From Cytophagales bacterium (lineage in GTDB: Bacteria > Bacteroidota > Bacteroidia > Cytophagales > Spirosomataceae), in assembly GCA_013205605.1 (NCBI GenBank), contig JABMMK010000201.1, forward strand, positions 1 through 10,749: DNA of 10,749 nt. Reading direction: 5' to 3'. The notes beneath the pieces were generated by a model, which was not told the origin of the DNA, ran no database searches, and saw only the letters and a program-made list of their open reading frames with translations. A program made the position numbers and the translations under genes. Positions 1 through 7,538 of the stretch are shown one piece after another. How positions within the stretch are numbered: the stretch's first letter is position 1; each line of letters opens with the position of its first letter.

Positions 1-2245
1 CCACGTCTACTAAATCTTCCTCTTTTAAACGATAAAATTCTTGATGAATATCAAAAGGCTCATCGCTTTCCACCTTCCAGTAATTCCCATCTTCTTGCAT
101 CTCATACGAATTAACCGTGTCACGCAAATTCCAATTTAAAATGGTTATGGCCAAGTTTTTTGCCCTCGAATTAACCAACTCAAATAAAGATTCGATGCGT
201 CGATCAAAACTTCGCACCATCACATCTGCGGAACCACCATAAACTTTTGGATCTCCATCATTGTGAAAATAGAAAATCCTCGTGTGCTCCAAATAATTAC
301 CCACAATGGATTTGATGTAAATATTTTCCGATAAACCAGGTCTTTGTGGCCTTAAACAACAAATTCCTCGAACAATTAACAAGATGGGAACTCCAGCTTT
401 GGATGCTTTATAAAGTGCTTCCATGGTGAGCGTGTCTTGCAATGAGTTGATTTTCCAACAAATTCCTGCGGGCAATCCCGCTTTATGATTTTCGACCTCA
501 TGTTCGATCATCTCAATCAATCGGTTTCGCATATCACGAGGAGCCGTAATTAAATGTTCGTAATGCGTGGGCATGGAATGTCCCGTGATTACATTGAAGA
601 ACTCGGCGATATCCTGCGTAATTCGAATGTCAGTCGTTAACAAGCCTAAATCAGTATACAATTTAGCCGTATCTTCATTGTAATTACCAGAAGATAAATG
701 TGCATAACTCATCACATGCGTACCTTCATTCCGAATCACTTGCAATAATTTGGTATGTGTCTTTAAACCAGGTATGCCATAAATCACAAAGCAACCTGCT
801 TTTTGAAGCCTAGTAGCCTCACGAATATTATTCTCCTCGTCAAAACGCGCCTTCACCTCAAAAAGAACCGACACGTGTTTACCCTGTTCCGCAGCACGCA
901 ATAAGGCACTTGCAATTCTTGAATTCTTAGAAATACGGTATAAGGTAATTTTAATAGCCAACACATGGGGATCATCTGCCGCTTGCTCTAATAGTTGTAT
1001 GACCGGCTCAAAATTATTATAGGGATGATGCAAGAGGATATCCCCACGCTTCATCGTCTCAAAAATATCGCTAATCTGAATAGATTTTAAACCTAATGGG
1101 GGTACAACAGGGGGGTTAACAGCCACCTGCCCCTTAAATTCTGAATGTTTTAATATCTGCCAAAAAGAAGTGAAATCTAAAATAGCTGTCTTAACAAAGA
1201 TATCAGACTTTTCTAATGACCAGCGTTTCAACATTTCTCCAAGCAAAAATTCTGAATGCTCCTGTTCCACCTCTACGCGGGTAACCCGACCTAATCGACG
1301 GTCTTTTATTTTCTTTTTTATCTCGTCTACAAAATCCGTTTCCGTATCCTCATGCTCCACTAAATCAAAATCCCCATTTCGAGTAATCCTAAAAAGGGTT
1401 GTGGATTCTATTTCTACATTGCGATAAAGGACTTGTAATTGTTGGCGTATCAATTCTTCAATCGGCAAAAAGACAATTTTATCCTCCCGCTCAATCACAT
1501 AAAATCGAGCTAAATTCAGTGGGATTTGAACAAACGATATTTTACGATCGCGCTCAGATTTCCCCTTACTAACCTTTCTTTCAGGCCCACCGATCGTCAC
1601 AACCCCAAAAATCAAGGTCTTGGCTAATAAGCTTGGAAATGTATGTGTGTGGTCAAAAACCATAGGGGTCAGCATCGGATATATCGTCCTATTAAAATAG
1701 GTTTCCACCTCCGACTGTTCCACCGTTGTTAAATCCGCAAAAGAGGCTAATAGCAATCCATTTTCAGGAAATAATGGAAGAATCTCATCGACAAATAAGC
1801 GATGTTTTTCCTGACTAAATTCCTGAGCTGATGAAATAAGCATTTGCTTAAATGGCACTTCACGTAAGCCTGAATAATCCGTTCTTTCCTTCCCAAAATC
1901 AATGTAATTATACAATGAACCCATTCGGATCGTAAAAAACTCGTCTAAATTAGACGCCGTAATGGCTAAAAATTTCAATCGATCAAAAAGTGACTTACTC
2001 GTATCACGTGCCTGATCTAACACACGTTCATCAAACTTAAGCCAAGAAAGATCACGTGATATAAACTTCGCCTTTAATTGAATTTCATGCGATTTCTGCA
2101 TGGACTTATCCGATTTCCAAGTAGGATCCTTGGCAGCCAATAAATTGATTTTCCAATTTTTAGGCCTCAAGAAAGACAAAAGATTCCCAGGTTGAGAATC
2201 TTTGTCATTCGAATTTGAATCTGTATATTGATCTGTTTGTACCAT
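1..2245 (-). CDS. ppk1: Polyphosphate kinase 1 (partial: C-terminal end lies beyond the left edge)
   Basis: Cytoplasmic or membrane-associated enzyme that reversibly transfers the terminal phosphate of ATP to inorganic polyphosphate. I translated 748 codons without a stop; the reading frame leaves the window at base 1. Family landmarks: SRDLSWLKFDERVL (63-76) and NLDEFFTIRMG (99-109) in the N-terminal domain; GLKTHTKL with His497, matching the autophosphorylated His435 of E. coli PPK; SSGNYNEDTAKLYTDLGL (518-535); YLEHTRIFYF with His654, matching E. coli His592; and GGSADVMVRSFDRRIE (670-685). Both histidines are offset from E. coli by the same 62 residues, so the catalytic core is collinear. 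E. coli PPK has 688 residues, so only a few residues should be missing. The first ~55 residues are an extra polar leader; Met49 (base 2101) is an alternative start nearer the family length. I chose base 2245 because it lies 5 bases after the upstream stop codon, which suggests translational coupling. Last gene of the gyrB operon within view. Confidence 0.95.
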   Translation of the reverse strand, partial: MVQTDQYTDSNSNDKDSQPGNLLSFLRPKNWKINLLAAKDPTWKSDKSMQKSHEIQLKAKFISRDLSWLKFDERVLDQARDTSKSLFDRLKFLAITASNLDEFFTIRMGSLYNYIDFGKERTDYSGLREVPFKQMLISSAQEFSQEKHRLFVDEILPLFPENGLLLASFADLTTVEQSEVETYFNRTIYPMLTPMVFDHTHTFPSLLAKTLIFGVVTIGGPERKVSKGKSERDRKISFVQIPLNLARFYVIEREDKIVFLPIEELIRQQLQVLYRNVEIESTTLFRITRNGDFDLVEHEDTETDFVDEIKKKIKDRRLGRVTRVEVEQEHSEFLLGEMLKRWSLEKSDIFVKTAILDFTSFWQILKHSEFKGQVAVNPPVVPPLGLKSIQISDIFETMKRGDILLHHPYNNFEPVIQLLEQAADDPHVLAIKITLYRISKNSRIASALLRAAEQGKHVSVLFEVKARFDEENNIREATRLQKAGCFVIYGIPGLKTHTKLLQVIRNEGTHVMSYAHLSSGNYNEDTAKLYTDLGLLTTDIRITQDIAEFFNVITGHSMPTHYEHLITAPRDMRNRLIEMIEHEVENHKAGLPAGICWKINSLQDTLTMEALYKASKAGVPILLIVRGICCLRPQRPGLSENIYIKSIVGNYLEHTRIFYFHNDGDPKVYGGSADVMVRSFDRRIESLFELVNSRAKNLAITILNWNLRDTVNSYEMQEDGNYWKVESDEPFDIHQEFYRLKEEDLVDV

Positions 2246-2250
2246 TTTTT

Positions 2251-2469
2251 CTATTTGGTTGACGCTTGATTTTTAATCGCCTCATAGTCAGAACCTAATC
2301 TGCCTACTTCGGTCATCAAAAACTTTTGAAGTTCCAAATTAAATATTTGCTTATCGTCCGGGGTTAAGGAATCATAAAGATTTTTCAGCTCTACATTGAT
2401 CAAAGCCCGATCTTGATCAGACTCCGCATGAATACTCCTTAAATGAAAAGATTTAAAATCAAAAATCAT
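2251..2469 (-). CDS. Small conserved-looking hypothetical protein between gyrB and ppk1
   Basis: A 72-residue protein that I do not recognise. It has no cysteine, no signal peptide and no membrane segment. Residues 20-66 look mostly helical and amphipathic, with regularly spaced Leu, Ile and Phe among charged residues, broken by SLTPDDK (34-40), a typical helix cap or turn. This would suit a small cytosolic protein or binding partner, which is inference only. Evidence that it is a real gene is its position: its ATG is 3 bases after the gyrB TAG, and its own TAG is 5 bases before the ppk1 ATG, on the same strand. The junction reads TAGGGAATG, so a short purine-rich AGGGA overlaps the gyrB stop and may serve as a ribosome-binding site. 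It is in the same frame as gyrB, one codon past the stop. GyrB already ends in its normal family C-terminus, so this is not a broken gyrB fragment. Function unknown. Confidence 0.7.
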   Translation of the reverse strand: MIFDFKSFHLRSIHAESDQDRALINVELKNLYDSLTPDDKQIFNLELQKFLMTEVGRLGSDYEAIKNQASTK

Positions 2470-2472
2470 TCC

Positions 2473-4443
2473 CTAAACGTCTACTTTTGCGTATTTAGCA
2501 TTTTTCTCAATAAAATCTCTACGCGGAGCCACTTCGTCACCCATCAACATAGAAAACAATAAATCAGCTTCAATCGCAGATTCTACATTGACTTGCTTCA
2601 ATGTTCTCGATTCTGGATTCATGGTTGTTTCCCATAATTGCTCCGCATTCATCTCTCCTAAACCTTTATAGCGCTGAACACCCACATTATCCTCTTTTCC
2701 TCCTCCAGCTAGCTCTTGTATCGCCTGTTCTTTTTGCAATTCTGTCCAAACATAACGAATATTTTGACCTTTTTTAATTTGATATAATGGCGGTTGGGCT
2801 ATGTAAATACATCCTCTATCCACTAATTCGCGCATATATCTAAAGAAGAAAGTCAAGATTAATGTACGGATGTGACTTCCGTCAATATCAGCATCGGTCA
2901 TGATGATCACCTTATGATATCTCAACTTATCCATATTTAAGGCCCGCTCATCTCCATCTTTTCCAAATGAAACTCCCAGCGCCGTAATCATATTCTTAAT
3001 CTCCTCATTCTCATAAATGCGGTATTCCTGCGCTTTCTCCACATTTAAAATCTTTCCTCTCAAAGGCAAAATAGCCTGAAAAGCACGATTCCTACCCTGC
3101 TTAGCCGTTCCACCAGCCGAATCTCCCTCGACTAAATAAATCTCGCAAGTCTCTGGATCCGAGTCCGAGCAATCGGCCAATTTACCTGGCAATGAATTAG
3201 AACCCAAAATGGTTTTTCTTTGAACCATTTCCCTCGCTTTTCTAGCCGCGTGACGCGCCTGAGCGGCCAATATCACCTTCGCAACAATTTGACGAGCCTC
3301 TCTTGGATGTTCCTCTAACCAGGATTCTAACATGTCCGACATCGCCGATGAAACAGCGCCGGAAACTTCTCCATTACCCAATTTCGTTTTGGTTTGACCC
3401 TCAAACTGAGGCTCAGCTACCTTAACCGAAATAACTGCGGTCAATCCTTCACGGAAGTCATCCCCCGCAATATCTATTTTTAATTTCTCTAAAGCGCCCG
3501 ACTTATCCGCGTAATTTTTCAAAGTCCTCGTTAATGCACCCCTAAATCCAGCCACGTGTGTTCCACCCTCAATCGTATTGATGTTATTCACATAAGAAAC
3601 CACATTTTCTGAGTAGGACGTATTATACATCATGGCCACCTGAACAGGTACTCCATTCTTGTCTCCCTCCATGTAAATAGGCTCTGATAACAATGGCTCA
3701 CGCGTAGAATCCAAATACAATACGAATTCACGCAAACCACCCTCTGAGAAAAATTCATCCGTCTTAGCCACGCCATCTTCATCCAATTCCCGCAAATCTG
3801 TCAACTTAATAAGTATGCCCGCATTCAAAAACGAAAGCTCACGTAAACGACCCGCTACTGTCTCATACTTATATTCTGTGATCGTAAAAATTGTATCATC
3901 CGGCTTAAATAAAACAGATGTTCCTGTTCGATCGGTCACCCCTACTTCCTTTACAGGATATTGAGGAACCCCTATTTTGTATTCTTGTTGGTATATTTTG
4001 CCATCCCGACTATAAACCGTCACCTTCAAATCCGTCGACAAAGCATTCACGCAGGATACACCCACCCCATGCAAACCACCAGAAACCTTATACGTATCCT
4101 TGTCAAACTTACCCCCCGCATGCAAAACCGTCATAACCACCTCTAAAGCAGAACGCTTTTCCTTCGTGTGCATGCCCGTAGGAATACCCCGACCGTTATC
4201 CTCCACCAATATCGAGTTATCCGTATTAATCGTTACTTTAATCGTATCACAATGACCAGCCAAAGCCTCGTCAATGGAATTATCAACCACCTCCCATATC
4301 AAATGATGAAGACCTTTAAATCCGGTATCACCAATGTACATGGATGGCCGCTTTCGAACCGCCTCTAATCCCTCTAAAACTTGAATATTATCTGCACCAT
4401 AATTTGCCCGATCTTCGGCTGATGAATCTTGTGCTTCTGACAT
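2473..4443 (-). CDS. gyrB: DNA gyrase subunit B (type IIA topoisomerase ATPase/TOPRIM subunit)
   Basis: ATPase subunit of gyrase, which with GyrA introduces negative supercoils. The protein has 656 residues. Domains in order: GHKL ATPase with EVVDNSIDEA (51-60, Glu51 the expected catalytic base), EDNGRGIP (81-88) and the ATP-lid glycine motif SGGLHGVGVS (121-130); transducer domain with GGTHVAGFR (293-301) and QTKTKLGN (350-357, the conserved Lys contacting ATP phosphates); TOPRIM domain with EGDSAGG (439-445) and DADIDGSHIR (517-526), which hold the metal-binding acids; and the C-terminal tail QRYKGLGEMNAEQLW (590-604). It lacks the roughly 170-residue TOPRIM insertion of E. coli GyrB, as is normal outside Proteobacteria. 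Gyrase rather than ParE is supported by the QRYKGLGEMN and PLRGKILNVEKA contexts. Arg462 sits where E. coli has Lys447, a quinolone-linked position; this is probably lineage variation. First gene of a likely gyrB-small gene-ppk1 operon. The 127-bp spacer upstream shows no convincing promoter box. Confidence 0.97.
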   Translation of the reverse strand: MSEAQDSSAEDRANYGADNIQVLEGLEAVRKRPSMYIGDTGFKGLHHLIWEVVDNSIDEALAGHCDTIKVTINTDNSILVEDNGRGIPTGMHTKEKRSALEVVMTVLHAGGKFDKDTYKVSGGLHGVGVSCVNALSTDLKVTVYSRDGKIYQQEYKIGVPQYPVKEVGVTDRTGTSVLFKPDDTIFTITEYKYETVAGRLRELSFLNAGILIKLTDLRELDEDGVAKTDEFFSEGGLREFVLYLDSTREPLLSEPIYMEGDKNGVPVQVAMMYNTSYSENVVSYVNNINTIEGGTHVAGFRGALTRTLKNYADKSGALEKLKIDIAGDDFREGLTAVISVKVAEPQFEGQTKTKLGNGEVSGAVSSAMSDMLESWLEEHPREARQIVAKVILAAQARHAARKAREMVQRKTILGSNSLPGKLADCSDSDPETCEIYLVEGDSAGGTAKQGRNRAFQAILPLRGKILNVEKAQEYRIYENEEIKNMITALGVSFGKDGDERALNMDKLRYHKVIIMTDADIDGSHIRTLILTFFFRYMRELVDRGCIYIAQPPLYQIKKGQNIRYVWTELQKEQAIQELAGGGKEDNVGVQRYKGLGEMNAEQLWETTMNPESRTLKQVNVESAIEADLLFSMLMGDEVAPRRDFIEKNAKYAKVDV

Positions 4444-4520
4444 AATTTATTTATAAATGGTTAAATGGACTTTGATCTCTAAAGAATCTCCATCCGTAAA
4501 AATTTTAGAATTTAATGTTT

Positions 4521-4547
4521 AAAAATAAAGATTTTTCCGCTGAAAAA
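4521..4547 (-). terminator. Weak possible terminator after purH
   Basis: A 6-bp stem, TTTTTC (4532-4537) with GAAAAA (4542-4547), closes a 4-base loop. On the minus strand it is followed by the T-rich run TCTTTATTTTT (4521-4531). It lies 23 bases beyond the purH stop. The stem has only one G-C pair, so it may be inefficient and allow read-through into gyrB. The remainder of 4444-4570 is AT-rich with no other structure I could support. Confidence 0.3.
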
Positions 4548-4570
4548 CTAATAAAATTAAACGAATAATT

Positions 4571-6091
4571 TTAGTGCTTAAAGTGTCGGATTCCTGTCAT
4601 CACCATAGCCATATTGTTTGCATCACAATAATCAATCGAATCCTGATCTTTGATCGATCCGCCAGGCTGAGTGACCGCAACCACACCCGCATTTCCAGCA
4701 ATTTCCACACAATCTGGAAAAGGGAAAAACGCATCTGAAGCCATCACCGAACCTTTTAAATCAAAACCAAACTCCTTAGCCTTATCAATCGCTTGCTTTA
4801 AAGCGTCCACCCGAGAAGTTTGACCCACCCCTGAAGCTAACAATTGACCATCGTTGGCCAAAATAATCGTATTCGATTTGGTATGTTTACAGATCTTCAG
4901 CGCAAAGGCTAATGCGCGCTTTTGCTCATCCGTTGGCACAACTTTAGTCACCGACTTGAAATCACTTACCCCCTCCATCACTAAATCCTTGTCTTGCTCT
5001 AAAACACCATTCAATAATGTTTTAAACATTTTTTTAGGGAATTCCACTTGATTTCGCTTCAACAAAATTCTGTTTTTCTTGGTTTGCAAAATAGCTAAAG
5101 CCTCAGCCGTAAAAGACGGGGCAATTAATATTTCACAAAATAATGGATTAATGGATTCGGCAGCCGATTGGTCTACTTCGCGATTCGTAGCCAAAACACC
5201 TCCAAATGCGGAAATTGGATCGCAAGACAAAGCCTTATCATATGCCTCCCTAACTGTTTTGCCCGTCGCCACTCCACAAGCATTCATATGTTTAATAATC
5301 ACAAAAGCCGTTTCCTCAAATTCATCCAATAAGGATAAACAAGCATCTACGTCCACTAAATTATTATAGGACAATTCCTTGCCATGTAATTTGTCAAACA
5401 ACGTATTTAAATCACCATAGAAGGTACCTTGTTGGTGCGGATTCTCCCCATACCTCAACGAGCTAGATGCTAGGCTCGTGTAGTTAGCTAAATCTGCCAA
5501 CTCACCCGCAAAATATCGCTGAATAGCGCCATCATAATGCGAAGACACATAAAATGCCGTTTGCGCAAAATTCCGTCGCTGCTCTAAGGTCGTCGCCACT
5601 CCATTCGTCTTTAAAATCGACTCCACTTCCCCATACTGCTCACGTGAACTCACAATCAAGACATCGTTGAAGTTTTTGGCAGCACCCCGAATCAATGAAA
5701 TACCACCGATGTCGATTTTTTCAATAATATCTTCATCAGACGCACCCGAGGCAACCGTCTCCTCAAAGGGATATAAATCCACCATCACTAAATCCAAGGC
5801 TGGTATTTCAAATTGCTTGGCCACCTCCACATCAGCAGGCAAATCCCGCCGATATAAAATCCCACCAAAAACTTTTGGATGTAATGTTTTTACGCGCCCT
5901 CCAAAAATGGAAGGATAGCCCGTTAAGTCTTCTACCGCAATTACAGGAATGCCTAATGCTTCAATAAAAGATTGAGTACCTCCCGTTGAATAAAGCGTGA
6001 CGCCTTGTTGGTGAAGTAATCGAATGATAGGTTCTAAACCATCTTTATAATAAACAGATATGAGGGCAGATTGTATTTTTTTAAAGGACAT
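4571..6091 (-). CDS. purH: Bifunctional AICAR formyltransferase / IMP cyclohydrolase
   Basis: Catalyses the last two steps of de novo purine synthesis: formylation of AICAR with 10-formyl-tetrahydrofolate, then ring closure of FAICAR to IMP. Cytoplasmic, 506 residues, slightly shorter than the 529-residue E. coli enzyme. The N-terminal MGS-like cyclohydrolase domain (about 1-195) shows LYSTGGT (33-39), GGRVKTLHPKVFGGIL (64-79) and DIGGISLIRGAAKN (127-140). The C-terminal formyltransferase domain shows SLRYGENPHQ (211-220), the catalytic Lys-His pair in KHMNACGVATG (Lys267, His268), SAFGGVLATNREVD (294-307), DAFFPFPDCVE (453-463) and the typical C-terminal GIRHFKH. The protein is complete with no odd residues. 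It stands alone between the terminator that ends the GH88 transcript and gyrB. Immediately upstream on the minus strand is TATATTTC (6107-6114), one mismatch from the Bacteroidota -7 box TAnnTTTG, with a T run about 19 bases further up. This is a possible but unproven promoter. Confidence 0.97.
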   Translation of the reverse strand: MSFKKIQSALISVYYKDGLEPIIRLLHQQGVTLYSTGGTQSFIEALGIPVIAVEDLTGYPSIFGGRVKTLHPKVFGGILYRRDLPADVEVAKQFEIPALDLVMVDLYPFEETVASGASDEDIIEKIDIGGISLIRGAAKNFNDVLIVSSREQYGEVESILKTNGVATTLEQRRNFAQTAFYVSSHYDGAIQRYFAGELADLANYTSLASSSLRYGENPHQQGTFYGDLNTLFDKLHGKELSYNNLVDVDACLSLLDEFEETAFVIIKHMNACGVATGKTVREAYDKALSCDPISAFGGVLATNREVDQSAAESINPLFCEILIAPSFTAEALAILQTKKNRILLKRNQVEFPKKMFKTLLNGVLEQDKDLVMEGVSDFKSVTKVVPTDEQKRALAFALKICKHTKSNTIILANDGQLLASGVGQTSRVDALKQAIDKAKEFGFDLKGSVMASDAFFPFPDCVEIAGNAGVVAVTQPGGSIKDQDSIDYCDANNMAMVMTGIRHFKH

Positions 6092-6133
6092 TGGAATTGT
6101 AAAAATGAAATATAAATTTACAAAAAATGTCTT

Positions 6134-6176
6134 AAAAAAGGTAGCTTTCCTCCATTTTTAAATGAGAAAAGCTACC
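6134..6176 (-). terminator. Intrinsic terminator of the GH88 gene
   Basis: A perfect 9-bp stem is formed by GGTAGCTTT (6140-6148) and AAAGCTACC (6168-6176), and the loop has inner CATTT/AAATG pairing that can lengthen the hairpin. Reading the minus strand, the stem is followed at once by six T residues (6139-6134). It begins 17 bases after the GH88 stop codon, which is classic rho-independent geometry. There is no T run on the plus-strand side, so it works in one direction and marks the boundary between the carbohydrate genes and purH. Confidence 0.88.
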
Positions 6177-6193
6177 GATGGAAGCCAAAACGC

Positions 6194-7360
6194 TTATTTC
6201 TTTTGCTTATAATTCTGCAACCTTAATAAAGCCTCCAAATAATAATAATCCGCATAAATTAAGGGAACGTCTATCTCAGAATTTAAGCCCTTAGCCCCTA
6301 CACAATGTTTGATCAAGAAGTTGTTATTTTCTCCTAAGGCGGCCCGATAAACTGGACTAGATAAAGATTCCATCATCGTTACCGCATCATTGTAATATCT
6401 TTTTCCTTTGGCGCCTGAATATTTACTTAATTCCAATAAAGCTGAAGCCGTAATGGCACCCGCTGAGGCATCTCTTTCTTCATTCGGAATATTGGGCGCA
6501 AAAAAGTCCCAATACGGAATTTTATCTTTCGGTAAATTCGGATGATTCAAATAGTAATCGGTAATTTTTTGAGCAAAATCAAGGTATTTTTTATCCTTCG
6601 TTTCACGATACATCGCCACATATCCGTAAATCGCCCAAGCATGTCCACGCGTCCAAGTACTTTCATCCTGATATCCCTGATGTTGTTTTTTAGCTAAAAC
6701 TTTACCCTCAGGATCATAACAAATCACATGATAACTTGAATAATCGGGTCTAAAATGATTCTTGATCGTATTATCTGCATGCGTGATGGCGATGTCATGA
6801 AAACGCTGGTCTCCCGTCTCTCGAGATGCCCAAAATAGCAACTCCAAATTCATCATATTATCAATGATCACCGGATATTTATACCCTCCCTTAAAAGTAT
6901 TCCATGATTTAATTAAGCCAATCTTGGGATCAAATCGAGTAGCTAATGATTTAGCCGACTGAATCAAAACTTTTTTATAAGCTGGATCTTTCGTTAAACG
7001 CAAACCATTTCCAAAAGAATCAAACATCATAAAACCTAAATCATGCGTTCCTGTATTGTATTGTTCTTTCCTAACCGCTTCAGTCCACAAACGAGCCGCC
7101 TTTGACCATTTTGGATCTTTTGTTTTTTCGAATAAATACCAAAGTCCGCCTGGGAAAAATCCCGAGCACCACCAACTAGATGGCAAGTTTCGATAAGTCC
7201 CATCAGGTTTAGCTGAATGTATCGTTACCGAAGTATCTGGATGATCTGCCAACATCCGAAGGTATTGTTGGCCCGCTAAATCAAATTGTTTATTGATATC
7301 TATTTTTTGAGCAAAAGCCCCAGACGTCATCAGCGTAAAAATGAATAAGAATTTTTTCAT
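6194..7360 (-). CDS. GH88 unsaturated glucuronyl hydrolase, exported
   Basis: Removes the 4,5-unsaturated uronic acid that polysaccharide lyases leave at the non-reducing end of oligosaccharides; the free sugar rearranges to 4-deoxy-5-keto-uronate. The protein has 388 residues with a clear signal peptide: MKK, a hydrophobic stretch, and a likely cut after GAFA (residue 17). It is therefore probably periplasmic. Family signs are the (alpha/alpha)6-barrel motifs SSWWCSGFFPGGLW (61-74), THDLGFMMFDSFG (105-117, Asp107), VIIDNMMNLELLFW (164-177, Asp167), DESTWTRGHAWAIYGY (232-247), RDASAGAITASALLEL (296-311) and VPLIYADYYYLEALLR (365-380). Asp107 and Asp167 are 60 residues apart, matching the Asp88/Asp149 catalytic pair of the Bacillus GL1 enzyme (61 apart). 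Glycan specificity (glycosaminoglycan, ulvan, gellan or pectin type) cannot be told from sequence alone. The gene lies 178 bp after kduD with no clear terminator between them, and is followed by a strong terminator. Confidence 0.92.
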   Translation of the reverse strand: MKKFLFIFTLMTSGAFAQKIDINKQFDLAGQQYLRMLADHPDTSVTIHSAKPDGTYRNLPSSWWCSGFFPGGLWYLFEKTKDPKWSKAARLWTEAVRKEQYNTGTHDLGFMMFDSFGNGLRLTKDPAYKKVLIQSAKSLATRFDPKIGLIKSWNTFKGGYKYPVIIDNMMNLELLFWASRETGDQRFHDIAITHADNTIKNHFRPDYSSYHVICYDPEGKVLAKKQHQGYQDESTWTRGHAWAIYGYVAMYRETKDKKYLDFAQKITDYYLNHPNLPKDKIPYWDFFAPNIPNEERDASAGAITASALLELSKYSGAKGKRYYNDAVTMMESLSSPVYRAALGENNNFLIKHCVGAKGLNSEIDVPLIYADYYYLEALLRLQNYKQKK

Positions 7361-7396
7361 TGTAAATTGGTTTTGTTTTTAATTTGAATTTTTATC

Positions 7397-7411
7397 GATT
7401 AACGGTCAATC
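7397..7411. promoter_or_regulatory. Possible operator dyad upstream of the GH88 gene
   Basis: The 15-base sequence GATTAACGGTCAATC is a near-perfect palindrome around a central G: half-sites GATTAAC and GATTGAC agree at 6 of 7 bases. It lies 36 bases upstream of the GH88 start, a sensible place for a repressor or activator site. I did not find a second copy in the kduD/PhyH promoter region. The rest of the 178-bp spacer (7361-7538) is AT-rich, with a short CATTG/CAATG hairpin (7503-7518) and GGCC repeats after the kduD stop that lack a T tract. No exact TAnnTTTG box is present. Confidence 0.3.
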
Positions 7412-7538
7412 CTATATGTGGGCATTCAAAAAAATAATTGCCAACGAAAATAACAAAAAATATATCCGAATTCAAAATACAGGCTTGGCCTAAAACGGCC
7501 TTCATTGAAATTCCAATGGCTCTCTAAATAGGATAAGG

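Noticed and set aside
1..2245. ppk1 as a pseudogene or broken gene
   Set aside because: I read all 748 codons without a stop or frame change, and both catalytic histidines are present; the gene is cut only by the window edge.
3918..4368. Plus-strand frames opposite gyrB
   Set aside because: They lie wholly inside gyrB, which has intact motifs throughout; the translated proteins are low-complexity and unlike any family.
2473..4443. ParE (topoisomerase IV B subunit) instead of GyrB
   Set aside because: Length, the QRYKGLGEMN tail motif and the TOPRIM context fit GyrB. ParE usually differs in these regions, so GyrB is the better call.
7483..7518. Terminator after kduD
   Set aside because: Short CATTG/CAATG and GGCC repeats can pair, but no T run follows on the minus strand, so I could not support an intrinsic terminator. 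kduD and the GH88 gene may be co-transcribed.
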